64,000 bases of DNA. It comes from Eupeodes corollae (lineage: Eukaryota; Arthropoda; Insecta; Diptera; Syrphidae). The position numbers and the translations under genes were made by a program. The stretch covers positions 69,966,946-70,030,945 of the forward strand of contig NC_079147.1 of NCBI RefSeq assembly GCF_945859685.1, written 5' to 3'. Positions within the stretch are counted from its first letter, which is position 1. Each line of letters begins with the position of its first letter. Of this stretch, positions 22,379 to 34,204 are shown piece by piece. Below the pieces are notes generated by a model. The model had not been told where the DNA came from. It did no database searches and was given only the letters and a program-made list of their open reading frames with translations.

Positions 22379-22899
22379 ACTGAGGTGAAAATATACCTCT
22401 TCAGTCTTCACTAAAGATGGTTTTCTTCGAAAATTGATCATCCACCGTTGCCATTGCTTGCCATCATTATAAAAATTAACTACGCTTGAAATCGTCAAGA
22501 GGCGCTAGTTCTTGAGGCAATTTCACCTTGTAATGCAAGTCTTTATGCATTATGTTCATCAATGACTAGCGTAAGAGGCCAATTTTTGGACACATATTCA
22601 CGTCTAGGTGAGGTGGTCGGCTCTTTAGCTCTCCTTCACTCCCGGCACAATATTTGGACGACTTAATTTAAATGTCAAATAAAATTCAGAAAAAAGGTTG
22701 TCACTTAGGTGTGGTTCACATTCAACATAGGCCATTAAAGCCTTACCACCCTTTATATCTCTTTAAAAAATTCATGCAATAATATCATATCATAAAAGAT
22801 GTTACACTGGTAACTTCTCATCCCGTCTGCCGATTTGTCTTCCTTAATAGTTTAAATTTTCTCGTCTTCGGTTAAATAAGTTTTCAGTTGAATTATTCT

Positions 22900-23400
22900 T
22901 AAAAATTTAAAAACTAACAACTGTCAGTTCGATTTTTCTCCAAATTTAACTGAATGTTGACAGCAATATTTTATAAAAGTTAAAAGTAGTTTAAAGCCAA
23001 TATCTCAAAGTTTTGAAAAGATATTGGAGTCCTAAATCAATTTTCACCAACTTTTATTAATTTTTTTATTTCGGATTTTATTTTTTGTAAAAAAAAGTGT
23101 CAATTCGATTTTTCTCAAAATTGTAAAAGATGTTAAAAACGTTTTTTATTCGTTGCACAAAATTGTTTTGGAGATGAAACCATTTTGTATTTGTAAAATT
23201 TTTGAGGTGACAAATTTTTTTTTTTCAGTTTTTTAGATTCATAAAAAAAAAACTTTAGTTGGATGTTTTTTTTTTTTAAATAAACTTGTTTGGTATCACG
23301 TTACAATTTATAAAATAAAATTGAATACAAGTCTCTAGCGTCGTTGGTTCCTGAGATATTTAGGGTTAACCAAAATGTTCACTTTTTTTAAACTGGTATG
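22900..23400 (-). repeat. 176-bp tandem repeat block 1, inverted relative to block 2
   Basis: The phrase TGTCARTTCGATTTTTCTC recurs at 22922 and 23098, a period of 176 bp. Each unit also holds an AAGATATT-type block and an oligo-T stretch. The right edge (about 23280-23395) has a unique part with GGTATCACGTTACAATTTAT and AGGGTTAACC. That part matches the left edge of the block at 42230-42365 in reverse orientation. Confidence 0.68.
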
Positions 23401-23536
23401 TTAAAAAAACACCAATGCAATTTTCTTGAGAACCCTTTCTGCATCTTTCTGCTTATTATCTGTATAACAACTTTATTTGAAGTCGATATATCTTCTGTTT
23501 CTGCTGCAATAAATAAATATATTAGGTGAGGGCGTA

Positions 23537-23777
23537 GTGACTTACAACTCTCAACCATTTCTGTGTGCGAGTAATTGCAGGGATGCAGGCGACCTACAGT
23601 TTATATGCCCAACCCGAACGGCTAATTTGAGACAACACTTTTTCATGATAAGTTTTACTTTTGAGGCAGTGGTCAATTCCTTGCAAGAAGCAGTACCCGT
23701 GAATAAAAACTTTAGGTGGCACAGGCACGGATCGAACCCAAGACCTCTCGCATGACAGTCCAACATGCCACGGGTAC
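23537..23777 (-). mobile_element. SINE copy S3
   Basis: Minus strand: GTACCCGTGGCATG, a short deletion that removes the A box, a B box GGTTCGATCC, then the body with AGCCGTTCGGGTTGGGC. It ends at the GTAAGTCACTA-like block. The tail after that is lost. Confidence 0.8.
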
Positions 23778-23970
23778 TACCCTGACTGTAATTTATGCAG
23801 CCCTTATTCGTCAATAACTCACTGCCTTACCGCTGTTTTCAGAAACAGTGTTCTAATGGAATTGTCAATTTCCTTTTTAAAAAATATGCGGAACGCTTAT
23901 TATTTTACCTTTGAGTCCAAATTTCATATTTTTTAGTCCAGACATTCTTTTTTAGCTGCACTGTAGGGAT

Positions 23971-24117
23971 GTGAAATGCTTTATGCACGAGTTTGCCGTT
24001 CAGATTCAGCTTAAAACTGTACGTCCCTTCCATCCCTGACAACAGTACTCGCACACAGGAATGGTTGAGAGTTGTCAATTACTAGGCCCTAGTTCTCAAA
24101 TGGACTGTTACGTCACC
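23971..24117 (+). mobile_element. SINE copy S4, 3' half only
   Basis: Begins in the body (GCCGTTCAGATTCAGC) and runs to GGACTGTTACGTCACCC, followed by an AATTTATTTA tail. The tRNA head is missing, consistent with 5' truncation during retrotransposition. Confidence 0.78.
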
Positions 24118-25203
24118 CAATTTATTTACTATCTAAGATATTCAAATCCACGGCAAGAATACTCAAAACAACTTTTTTATCCATATTTGAAAGATTTCGG
24201 TATTCCTGTTTACAGACATACCACTTAGTTTCTCCATCACCATCATAAAGTGAATTTTTATTGAAAGTGTGAACATTTCTTTTTCTTAATCCAAAAAATG
24301 CCATAAAGTGAGAATAAAATCAATATATTACTCTTTAATGTTTACTTAATCGATTCCACTTGATATCATTTAGATTTTCGTACAACTTGAAAATACTTCG
24401 AGTATATTTTTCCTCAATCAATCTTTTCCGCATCTTCTATCAGAAGTAAGTGTCTATTCATCACTCAACAACATCATACTCGTAATTATATTGACAGATG
24501 AATAGTTTTTATCAATAAACAAAATTCAATCAGGAAAAAACATTTGATTGAGAAAGACAGCTCTTAATTATTATTATTATTATTATGAAGCATTGAATTT
24601 AAGAATCTCAAAACAAAAATATCGACTTCCAAATGTTTACACTTCCATCAACTTATTTCCCATCCACTATAAGTTGTCTGCCTCTTTTATTATTTTTGAA
24701 GTGTGAGATTGTTTGTTGTTTATCCATCCCAAGGCAAACCGCCTTCAACTCAAAAACCACCCAGCGCCAAACTGACATACTCCTGAATTCAGTGCTTAAT
24801 GCTTGACACTTGGCAGCACTGCTCAAGCGGAAAAATTGAACATTTGTTTGACGTTTACACACTTAAATGAGCCCAAAAAAACAAGGAAACGATGTTGAAA
24901 ATATTTTTCAACCATTTCCTCTTTTCATTTTCACTCAAACTCGTATATCATAAAAATAAAGGCATTCTTTCGCAATGTTGAAAATTCTTCATCTTCATAT
25001 CGTGTAGTTGTGATGGCATTTGGGGGTTTGTGCGTGGCCCATCAAATCTGACAATTTAATGTCTTATATCCATTGTCATTCAGAAGAGGCAGAACTGAGG
25101 ACAGAAAAGTGACACAATTTAGGGTTTCTACAGTTAGAATACACAACGCACCCTTATGAAGAAGAATATTGTTCAAAATTGGAAAATAAATAAGTGTACT
25201 TTA
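24118..25203. other. Spacer, nothing recognised
   Basis: AT-rich with a short ATT microsatellite at about 24569-24586. Reading frames on the minus strand (24122-24304, 24653-24862) show no familiar motifs. Confidence 0.5.
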
Positions 25204-25402
25204 AGCGTGTAGCACTTTCTTGTGGATTAAGCTGCTCATACGCACGATAAACTTGAAATATTGTTTGTAATTTGTCTTTGTCTTCTCCTAGAGAGAGCGA
25301 CTATAAAAATAAATATAAACAAGGCAACACGAAAATTGGCAGTACAGTGGAGTTTTGACGTTGAAAACTTGAAACTAATAAAATTATTGATTTTAATCGA
25401 AA
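25204..25402 (+). repeat. Unnamed dispersed repeat U200, copy 1
   Basis: Shares about 200 bp with 33361-33550 in the same orientation. Matching blocks include AGCGTGTAG, GGATTAAGCTGCT, GTCTTCTCCTA, AAAATAAATATAAACAAG and CAGTGGAGTTTTGACG. A TATA-like TATAAAAATAAATATAAAC sits in the middle. This suggests a promoter-bearing element such as a solo LTR, but no terminal features were found. Confidence 0.65.
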
Positions 25403-25849
25403 GGCCTTCATGCATCTAAATAAATAATAAAAGAAGATTTTACAGCCTCAACACAATATTTGAAGCTTAAAGCTTAAAAAAAATCGCTTGAAGCAGAAGC
25501 TGGAATTAAAAATGCAGGTTTTGAAGCAAATTGAATCTGCACAGCATCAAGTCAAGAGTTTTCAACTCAATCCCTCAACTATCCATATAAACCATAGAAA
25601 TTTGAAAAAACTGCGCGCTATGAAGTCAAAAATAAAAGTTTACACAACTCACGCTTCAGTTTCGGCTTCAACTTCGCATTGCAGAGCTGTGTGTTGTTTT
25701 CGTGCTTAACAACTTTGATAGTACCACAAGCTTCAGCTTTTCCATTGTGTTCAGCCAGTTATTATCATTTTGCGGTAGACGTTGTGGCCCTTCACAGTCG
25801 ATAAATAACAGTCAACTGCCATGCGTTCAAGAAACGCAAAATAGACGAA

Positions 25850-26105
25850 CCGGAGGCAGTCTATTTTTTGCCATGCACAAGAATTCGACCTTTCGCAGAC
25901 TTCAACTTGGCCAATTTAGCGTCGGGACTTGGGCCTACACCCGTACAAGATCCAATCCAACTGACCCAGGAGCTCAAAGTTCATGACCATAGACAACGCC
26001 AATGCGTTTGTTCGCTGACTAGACTTTGAACCGTTTGAAAGAGGACCCCAATTTTGGCCGAACAATCATCTTTAGTGACGAGGCGCATTTTTGGATGAAT
26101 GGCTG
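25850..26105 (+). pseudogene. Tc1/mariner transposase fragment (first Asp region)
   Basis: Frames read RRDLGLHPYKIQ, then after a small shift QLTQELKVHDHRQRQ, and then after another shift a PNFGRTIIFSDEAHFWMNG block. The last is the first catalytic aspartate block of a Tc1/mariner-type transposase (the FSDEAHF form). It ends abruptly at about 26105, where an RTE copy begins. The second and third acidic residues of the triad are absent. It differs from the Tc1-like fragment at 5690-6153. Confidence 0.68.
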
Positions 26106-27311
26106 TGTTACCAGTAACCTCTCTCGAAGTTCTCTGATCCATTCAACATAGACGACGAAAGCCAACAATCCCGTCCTTCCGACTTAGACGAAGTAAAGAT
26201 TACCATATCTAAGGTGAAGTTTAATAAGGCCACTGGAGCGGATGGCTTGAATGCCGAGCTCTGGAGATAAGTTGGTTAGAAGCATGCACCAACTTATCTG
26301 TAAGATATGGTCGGAAGAAAGCATGCCCGATGAATGGAACCTCAGTATTGTTTGCCCGATCCTGAAAAAAGGAGACCCTCTAAACTGCACCAACTGTAGA
26401 GGAATCAGTATACTTAACATCACCTATAAAATCTTCTCTGCCGTAATATGTGAACGTCTAAAGCTCATCGTCAACAACCTAATAGGTCCTTATCAGTGTG
26501 GTTTTAGATCAGGAAAGTATTCACATTACGGCAGATCCTGGAAAAAAACCCAAGAACACCAAATCGACACCCACCATCTTTTCATTGATTTCAAGGCCGC
26601 ATATGACTGCATCTACAGGGACGAGCGTTGTAGAGCCATGTTTAGTTTTGGCATCCCTACCAAACTTATATGTTAATGCGGGATGACCATAGAGAATTCA
26701 CGCTGCTCCATAAAGGTGGGAAACAACTTAACAGAACCTTTCGATGTCAAAAAAGGCTTTAGATTAGGTTATGCGTTGTCATACGATTTTTTTTAACATC
26801 GTGCTTGAAAGAAAAGTGCGGAGCTCACACGTCAACACTAGAGGCACTATCTTTCAAAAGTCTGTCCAATTACTAGCATATGCTGATGATATTGACATAA
26901 TCGGAAGAACTCAGCGTGATATCAATGGGGATTTTGTGAGTATTGAGGCAGAGGCGGCAAAAATAGGTTTAACGGTTAATGAGGGTTTAATAAAGTACAT
27001 GCTGTCGTCAATATAGAACATACAACACCGACGTCTTGGTCAAAACGGCACCATCGACAGACTTTACTTTGAGGTAGTCAAGGACTTCGTCTACCTAGGC
27101 TCCGCTGTAAACGCATAAAACAACACCAGCGCTGAGATCAAACGCAGAATAACTGTTGCTAACCGCAGTTTTTTTGGACTAAGAAAGCAATTGAGTGGTA
27201 AAGTCCTCTCGAGGGACCAAAGTGTTTCTATATAAGACCTTTATCATCCTGCTATACGGTGCAGAAGCATGGACTATGACAAAAGCGGATGAAAGCGCCT
27301 TGGGTCGGTAA
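26106..27311 (+). mobile_element. RTE-like LINE copy RTE-b, reverse transcriptase part
   Basis: Covers linker and RT: ATGADGLNAELW, ESMPDEWNLSIVCPI, GDPLNCTNCRGIS, GPYQCGFRSGK, HHLFIDFKAAYDC, FDVKKGFRLGY, then LLAYADDIDIIGRTQRD at 26870-26920 with the YADD catalytic motif intact. The thumb (DFVYLGSAVNA) follows, and the copy ends near 27310 inside the region after LYGAEAWTM. It lacks the endonuclease at its 5' end and the 3' terminus. Frameshifts occur around 26490, 26680 and 26790. Confidence 0.78.
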
Positions 27312-28834
27312 GGCTAAATTCGCTTAATATGCGCGCATGTCTTAATGAAAGGGAACGATGAAGACACTAACGAAATGTTCTTCGAGCTTTTGAACAACAC
27401 ATATAAGCAGTGTCTGGGCTATAACATTAAAATTGTCTTAGGAGATTTTAACGCCGCGCTAGGAAGAAAAGACATCTTTGTCGTCACAATCGGGAGATAT
27501 AGCCTGCACGACACTATATCCGACAAAGGAGTTAGGCTGGTCGATTTCGCTGTGGGGCGATACGGTCTGGTAGTTCACACATCTTAACATCCACAAGGGA
27601 ACATGGAAGTTGGACACTTCTCCAGTATAATTCAGGATGTCGGAACATTCCGAGGGGCCAACAATGACTCGGACCACTACCTACGGATATCCCGATCCAA
27701 GCTAAAACAAGAAAGTACTGTGATAAGATTCTACGTTAGAAGGCTACAATCGCAAAGACTGCAATGTCGTTTTAAGAAAGAGTTTCTAACAACCTCTTAA
27801 GAAGTCCTTTCCTGCCTGGATTAAGCATTCAAAACCAGTGACAACATTGCCTTGCAGCCATCAAAGATGCCGCCTCTAAATAGCTAGATTTAACACGACC
27901 ACCACATCGAAACCCCTAGTCTGAAATCGAATGCCGGAAAGCGCTCGCAGTTAAGCAACAGGCATACAAACAGCGCTGCACAGAAGGACTAAAGCAGTTG
28001 GTGCGGCATGCATCAAATCATCTTCAAAAATGGTCGGGAAAAATCTCGCCGAACAGTCGAATCTCAGCGTAGTTTGCTCAATACATAAGAAATTAGCCCC
28101 TTTAAATTGCACCACGACAGAGGCACCAGTCTCCTCAACATTGTGTATAAGATCTTCTCTATTGTATTATGTGAACATCTGAAGCCGTTCCCCAACAACC
28201 TGACAGGTCCTTCAGACCAGGAAAGTCCACCATCGACCAAATATTCACACTACGACATATCTTGGAGAAAACCCAGGAGCTTCCAATCGATACCCACTAT
28301 CTCCTTATCGATTTTAAAGCCACATATGACAGCATCAATAGGGAAGACCTCTACAGAGAAATGTCTAGTTTTGGACTCCCTGCTGACCTTATCCGTTTGT
28401 GCAGAACGAACGCTGCTTTAACAAGGTCGGAAAACATCTCACCGATGCATTTTATTTCATGCGACTTCTTCAACATCATTCTGGAAAGAAGTGTGCAAAA
28501 CTCAACAGTCAACACTAGAGGCACAATCTTTCAAAGGTCCATCCAATAATTCTGATACGCAGATGATATTGACATACTTGGAAGATCAAAGCGTGATGTC
28601 AGTGGAGCGTTTTTGAGCATTGCTTCGGAAGAGGTTAAAATGGGTTTAGTGGTCAGACCAAGTATATGTTGTCATTAAATAACTTCCTATGGGAAGTTAA
28701 AAAGGATGACGTCTTAGACAACACGTCACCATAGACAGCTTTAACTTTGAGGCAGTTGAGGATTTTGTCAATCCAGCACCACCATTAAATCCAATCACTG
28801 CTTCTTCGGACATAAAAGGCAATATACTGGCGAA
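27312..28834 (+). mobile_element. RTE-like LINE copy RTE-c, endonuclease then RT
   Basis: Begins inside the endonuclease (IVLGDFNAALGRKDIF, then GRYSLHD, then FRGANNDSDHYLRI with the SDH catalytic block) at 27420-27690. It continues through a shortened linker to the RT (GISLLNIVYKIFS-like, HYLLIDFKATYDS, YADDIDILG near 28556-28580). Stops and frameshifts are frequent. It sits directly after RTE-b, so the RT of one copy precedes the endonuclease of the next. The right end changes to a different LINE at about 28835. Confidence 0.72.
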
Positions 28835-29283
28835 AATTTGAAGATATATCTCTACCAGCTTATGAACAAAGATGTGACTGTTCCACAAACATTCGTGAAT
28901 AGATGTCTTCGCAAGATCCTAGGGATTTTCTGGCCAAACCGAATATCCAATGAGATCCTTCAAAGAAAGACAGGTCAGGATTATATAGACTCTATTATAC
29001 GAAGGGGTAGGTGGCAATGGATTGGACATACGCTTTGAAAACGTAACGACTGCATTGCAGGCCAAGTTATGCAGTGGAATCCGCTCACACAAGAAAGAAG
29101 AAGAGCTGGACGAATAAGAAGAACATGGCGCAGGAAAGTCGAAGAGGAATCAGCGTCACTAGGCAAGAGTTGCAGGTAGCTGAAACACATCTCCGGGAAC
29201 CGCACACGATGTCGCGTAGGCTTAGTAGAAGCCATATGACCTTTAAGGGGTCCCAAACGGACTTATCAGGTCTGAGGACCTAA
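28835..29283 (+). mobile_element. 3' end of a different LINE (IGHTLR type)
   Basis: One frame reads VPQTFVNRCLRKILGIFWPN, then GRWQWIGHTLRKRND. A nearby frame carries RRRAGRIRRTWRRKVEEE. This arrangement, a resolvase-like C-terminal segment after a thumb, is common to a widespread invertebrate LINE type whose clade I cannot name. It does not match the C-terminus of RTE-i, which reads RLRWLGHVERMD. It therefore appears to be a separate, 5'-truncated copy. Confidence 0.5.
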
Positions 29284-30540
29284 GAAAGTATCTTTTAACC
29301 ATTTAAATTAAATTTGGTTTCCAATTCCATCCATCTAGTCCACTGTAGAATGTGCACTAAAACGAATCACAACCGTTCACCCGCCACCTGTGGCGCTAAA
29401 TGACAAAGTGCGGCTTGGATAATCTGTTTATTTCGTGTGAGTGAGATGTTTTAAGGATAAATTTGACAACAGCCAGCTGGTCTTAATGCCATAAAATTTA
29501 GAAAACGTACCGTTTTTGTATATGAAAAATTGTATCGAATTAAGTCTGACATTTTCTAACATAAAAATATAAAGAAATAAAAACAAAATATGTTTATTGT
29601 TTTGTTAAGCTACAGTGTATCATCTTTGTGCGTTGCATGTAATAACTTTTATACTTTAATGTACCTTCTAATGGCAATTTTATCTATCTTCAAGTACATT
29701 GTATACAACAAAGGCACCTACATATATTTCTATGCTTAAATTTCTTTTATGATTCATAAATATTGTTACTTTTTTCTTAACTTGTTTCATTCAACTGAAA
29801 GCATGTGCTTTATCATTTTTGTTGGCAATTTTTCATGTAAAAAACTTAAGACAAAAACAAAATGTTTCTAAAATTTGTTTTATATCCATCATCCATTTTT
29901 CAGTTGTCAGGATCAAAAAAGAAAACAAAAGAAAAAAGTGGATATCGAAGAAAAGTGATAAAGTAAAAAGGATGAATCATAATATACCCATCTTATAATA
30001 CATGATGCCTTGAATTTCGATTCCCCATACCTTCCTCCCAATCCTGAAGAATCATCTAACAGACAAGGTGTCGAAGTGGCGTCAATATTCTAGGATTCCA
30101 CAAATTTCATGTTCAAAGTTAAAACTTTTCGGTATTCATTTTTGGATTTTAACATTGAATGACAGGAAGATAGAGGCAGGAAGTGAACAAAGTTGCCGTC
30201 TTTCATGCTTATGACAAAATTAAAATAAAACGTCAAAGCTGTTGCCATCTCTTAATTCCTTTGTCACATAATATTAATGAAATCTTTTTGTCACTTGCTA
30301 ACTCATACCTCATTTGTATAATTGAAATTTTCAATGGTTTTCGAAAATTTTACTAATAGATGACATAAAATTTACTAGCGCATAAGCCTTGAACCGAAGG
30401 GTACAAAGACGGAAGTCAAAATATCAGAATAGTTCAATAACAGGATGTGGAAGGACCATTTTGGCAAACTGTCTGATAGGATTTTCCATTTAATACGACG
30501 ACACGCGACCAGCATTTGACATAAACAAAATAAAAATTGC
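29284..30540. other. Spacer, nothing recognised
   Basis: AT-rich DNA with no frame, RNA or repeat that I can name. Confidence 0.5.
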
Positions 30541-30544
30541 CATA

Positions 30545-31145
30545 CCTTATTTAAAATAATCTTACAAATCCCTTGAAGCAGATAGCCTAACTGCCGAGAC
30601 TTTTAAAGCAGCTGGAGATGATTTGGATAGAAGAATGTGATTCGTAGAAAGCATGCTAAATGAATGGAACCTTAGCATTTTTGTTCGGAACTTGGAAAAC
30701 AAACCCTGTTCACCGCACCAACCAAAGAAGAATTAGTCCCCTTAACATCACGAGCGCTCTCTGCCGTTATATGTCAAAGTCTAAAAACGTTGTCAATTCG
30801 CTTTTGTCCAGGAACGTCCATAGTCAAAGAGAAAATATTTTCATTCTCCCAGATCCTGGAAAAATTCCAAGAACATCAAATCGTCCCTCACCACTTTTTC
30901 ATGGATTTCAAGGCATAGTGTACAGAGAAGAACTGTATCGAGCCTTGTCAAAACTTTACCGAACCTTTCGATGTTAAAAAAGGGTTTAGACAGGCTGGTT
31001 CGCTGACATTTAATTTCTTTAACATTGTTATGCAAAGCGTCCACGTCAACAATGAGGCAAAGAACAATCAATGCTGTCATCAAGAAAAGACCTACAACAA
31101 CGACACGTCTCGGTCAAAACGTCACCATCGTTACTTGCAGCTATG
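30545..31145 (+). mobile_element. RTE-like LINE copy RTE-d, very degraded
   Basis: Pieces of the RT region can be followed: ESMLNEWNLSIFV, then the HHFFMDFKA-like block near 30890, then FDVKKGFRQAG near 30970, then the SVKTSPS-like block before 31140. Sequence identity to RTE-b is patchy, with many small deletions. RTE-e, in the opposite orientation, begins at its right edge. Confidence 0.6.
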
Positions 31146-31149
31146 ATTA

Positions 31150-32070
31150 CTAACTTACTAAATGTGGCGCTACAGTCCTGTGTGAACTAGGGCCTCACCC
31201 TAGAAATCTCTCTCTAGGTGAGATCACTTTCCATTAGTGCGCGTTTCCTGATCCACGACCTTCCTCTACTGCGCTGCCCTATGGGTGTGGATTCGAAGAT
31301 TTTCCGATTTTGGTTTCTATTCACTCTATATAAACCAGCCATCTGAGGAATCCTTAGGGCTAAGTCTACGTCGCTGTTCAGCCCGTACATCTTGTCGTTT
31401 CATCTTCTCCTCCAATCACCTTCTATGCATAGGGGACCGTAGATAACCCGAAGATTTTTTCTCTAGAAACGACACACTGTGCTTTCATCCGCACCGGACG
31501 GGGATAATGAGGGACACTTTTGTAGCTCGAGAGAAGCCTTTGGTAAGAACATCGCTTAGAAAAAGTAATTCTTCGTTTGATCTCAGCTCTGGTGTTGTTT
31601 TCTGCGTTCATAGTAGAGTCTACGTAGACGAAGTCCTTAAATACCTAAAAGTTACATCTGTCGATTGTGACGTTTTTACCGCAAAGTTGTTGTTGTATGA
31701 CCTTTCTTGTTTTGCCCGCATTAACCGTTCAACGCATTTTTGCCGCCTCTGGCTCAATACGCACAGAAGCCCGATTCACGCTAAATTCTTCCGATTATGT
31801 CAATGTCATCAGCATATGACAGTAATTGAACAAACTTTTAAAAAATAGAGCCCCCAGATTAGAGTGGAAGCTCTGTACTATTTTTTAAAGAACGATGTTA
31901 CTAAAATCGCATGACAGCGCATCACCTTGTCTAAGGCCTTTATTGATACCTAAAGGTTCTGTTAAGAGTTTTCCGACCTTTATGGAGCAGCACGAATTCT
32001 TCATGGTCATCTTGCACAAATGGACGAGTTTGGCAGGCAAGCCAAAACTAAATATGAGTGGTACTTGCAT
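31150..32070 (-). mobile_element. RTE-like LINE copy RTE-e, RT core to 3' end
   Basis: Minus strand: RT from LPAKLVHLCKMTMKNSCCSI and LRQGDALSCDF (32000-31890), the YADDIDII-like region near 31810, then the thumb and C-terminal part to 31165. The 3' end (GGACTGTAGCGCCAC then TTAGTAAG repeats, 31152-31175) is preserved. The copy is 5'-truncated, as is usual for LINEs. Its 3' terminus is one of the two in this window that resemble the SINE tail. Confidence 0.7.
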
Positions 32071-32735
32071 TAAGGAGACCGAACAACTATAAGTCCTAGG
32101 TATGTGCATCATAAACCACTTGTTGTGGAGTGATGATGCACATACCTAGGACGATTCAAGAAGTTTTTTATCCCTTCTGTTCTGGCTATAATTTACAAAG
32201 CTTTTATTCGCCCAAAACTTTAGTATAACTCTAATATTTGGGCTGGTGCTCCAATAAAGTACTTGAGTCTTCTGGATAGAATTGAAAAAAGAGCTCTAAA
32301 AATGATTGGAGATCGTTTGCTTACCGAGACATTGGCTTCTCTTGAACACCGCCACAAGGTCTCATGCCTATAATTTTTTTATCGTTATTTTTATAAACAA
32401 TGCTCTAGCGAAATGGCCAGTTGCATTCCTCCCCTTAAACAATTCAACCGTAATACCCGTACTGCTAGGAACGCTTATCAGTTTAGCCTTGAGACCAATT
32501 TCGGACGTACTGTTAAGTATAGAGATTCTTTCTTTAGCCGCACTGCACGAATGTGGAATGCTTTAAAAGGCTCAATATTTCCCACTCATTACAATGTGCA
32601 AAAATTCAAAACTAATGTGCATCGGTTTCTCCTTTCTTATCCTATCCTCCTATCCTAATTGCTGGCACTGTGTTCAATCATTATAAGGGTATTCATAACC
32701 CCTTTAGTGCGCGAAAAATATTAAAAAAAAAAATG
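32071..32735 (+). mobile_element. LINE family B copy B5, 3' part
   Basis: After a rearranged left edge with a perfect inverted repeat (32093-32152), frames read FIRPKL-like, IWAGAPIKYLSLLD, a RALKMIGD block, and SCIPPLKQFNRNTRTARNAY to KTNVHRFLLSYP (32413-32658). The 3' end has the family hairpin (AAGGGTATTCATAACCCCTT, about 32685-32704), then GTGCGCG and an A-rich tail up to 32735. The copy lacks RT and endonuclease. Confidence 0.72.
32093..32152. repeat. Perfect 20-bp inverted repeat with 20-nt spacer
   Basis: GTCCTAGGTATGTGCATCAT at 32093-32112 is followed, after 20 nt, by its exact reverse complement at 32133-32152. Only the left arm and spacer are expected from the LINE family B sequence (compare 21187-21235). 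The right arm is extra. Confidence 0.9.
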
Positions 32736-32960
32736 GCTCTATATACCTTGTTCCTGTAGATGCTATAATATGCGGCCTTAAACTCGATTTGATCTACCGT
32801 AATGTGAATATCGACTGGTGGACTTTCCTGTTCTTAAACCTCACTGATAAGGTCATACCAGGTTAATGATGTGAGGCTTTAGATGTTCACACAATAATAA
32901 TTTTTGTTAGCAATGTTCAGAGGTTCTCCTTTTTTCAGCATCAATGGTAGCAGAAAAAAC
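32736..32960 (-). mobile_element. RTE-like LINE copy RTE-f, small RT fragment
   Basis: The minus strand matches the RT fingers and palm of the other RTE copies (the regions coding for LNIAYKI, GPYQCGF-like, and FKAAYDS blocks), with deletions and no open frame. Confidence 0.6.
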
Positions 32961-33061
32961 CGCCACACAGAGATCAAAAGAAAAGACAAAATACTCCATC
33001 GCCCTCTTAAGTGAATTAAGGTTAGTATACACGATTGAAAAATCTTCCAATTTAGGGTGAA

Positions 33062-33205
33062 CTGTCAGGAATGGAGGAGACCTACAGTCTTAAGCCGAAT
33101 CTGAACGGCTTATATGAGAAAGCATGGTGAAAAAAGACAGGCGGAGATTAAACCCAAGACATCTTCCAAGGATGTTTAACGCACTAACTATCATGCCACG
33201 GGTAC
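33062..33205 (-). mobile_element. SINE copy S5, internally deleted
   Basis: The minus strand begins GTACCCGTGGCATGATAGTTAGTGCG and keeps a diverged B box (GGGTTTAATCTCC). It then jumps across most of the body to AGCCGTTCAGATTCGGC and stops in the CTGACAG block. The middle (about 90 bp) and the tail are missing. Confidence 0.72.
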
Positions 33206-33360
33206 TTAAATTGGTTGCAAATCAAAAGTTGAATGATTTTGTTGGCAACATTTGGCACTTTTGACATACAACATTGGGTTTAAAAGAAAAATAAAAAATT
33301 GGTTTCAATTTTTACAAAAAATCTGCTATTTTTGGAAGATCTTGCAATCGTCTAAGTAAA

Positions 33361-33550
33361 AGCGTGTAGAACTTTTATTTGGATTAAGCTGCTGAAACGC
33401 TCGATAAAATTAATATTTTTTGTAATTCTGTCTTCTCCTAAAGGGAGCTGCGATGAAAATAAATATAAACAAGACAATAACAAAATTGACAGAACAGTGG
33501 AGTTTTGACGTCAGAAAATTCAAACTATTAAAATAATTGGTCTTAAGTCT
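33361..33550 (+). repeat. Unnamed dispersed repeat U200, copy 2
   Basis: Direct-orientation copy of 25204-25402, with small insertions and deletions. No protein or known repeat end is attached. Confidence 0.65.
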
Positions 33551-34204
33551 TTATCCATGCTTCAGTTAAAGGGGTTTTATTTTAGACAACCACTTAGTGG
33601 GCTGTTAATTTTTGACATTTGGCAAGTATAAGTATAATATTACTAAATACCATTCACTAACAAATGTTTGCAGTCACAGTAATGATTCCGATTTTCATTT
33701 CGGAGACTGTATTAATATGCAGAAATATCAAACTTCGGACTTGAAAGATCCTCTCTTCCCATCTTCATCGTTCCACTATTCGATACGGTGAACTTCGACA
33801 GTTGATTGACATCATATTATTGATAATACATCTGTCAAATCCTAACCATAATAAAAAAACACAAATAGAAGATAGTTTTGTGAAAACCAAAAGTTAAAAT
33901 TAAGTTCAGCAAAAAAACTTAATAAAATAAACAATTTTCATGAATGGTAAGAAAACATCTGAAAATTGAAAGTAACCAAACAATTTGACATGAAGTAAAA
34001 ACTGAAGGGGCTTTGTTCGTAGACTAATACATCAACATGTAGTTTTATATACCAGAATCGAGTTGAAATGAGCTTGATTCGACTCGATTCCGGTCGGGGA
34101 TTGGAGTCGTGTCAAAATTTGTAAAGAAAAACCATGCACTATGATCTGTTTATTTGCATGTTTGTGTATAAAAAACATAGTTTTGTTTTAATCAAATTAA
34201 AAAA
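33551..34204. other. Spacer, nothing recognised
   Basis: AT-rich sequence with no recognisable feature. Confidence 0.5.

Noticed and set aside
22028..22498. 156-codon minus-strand frame
   Set aside because: It lies across the foldback repeat; its length is a by-product of the inverted arms and it shows no protein family signature.
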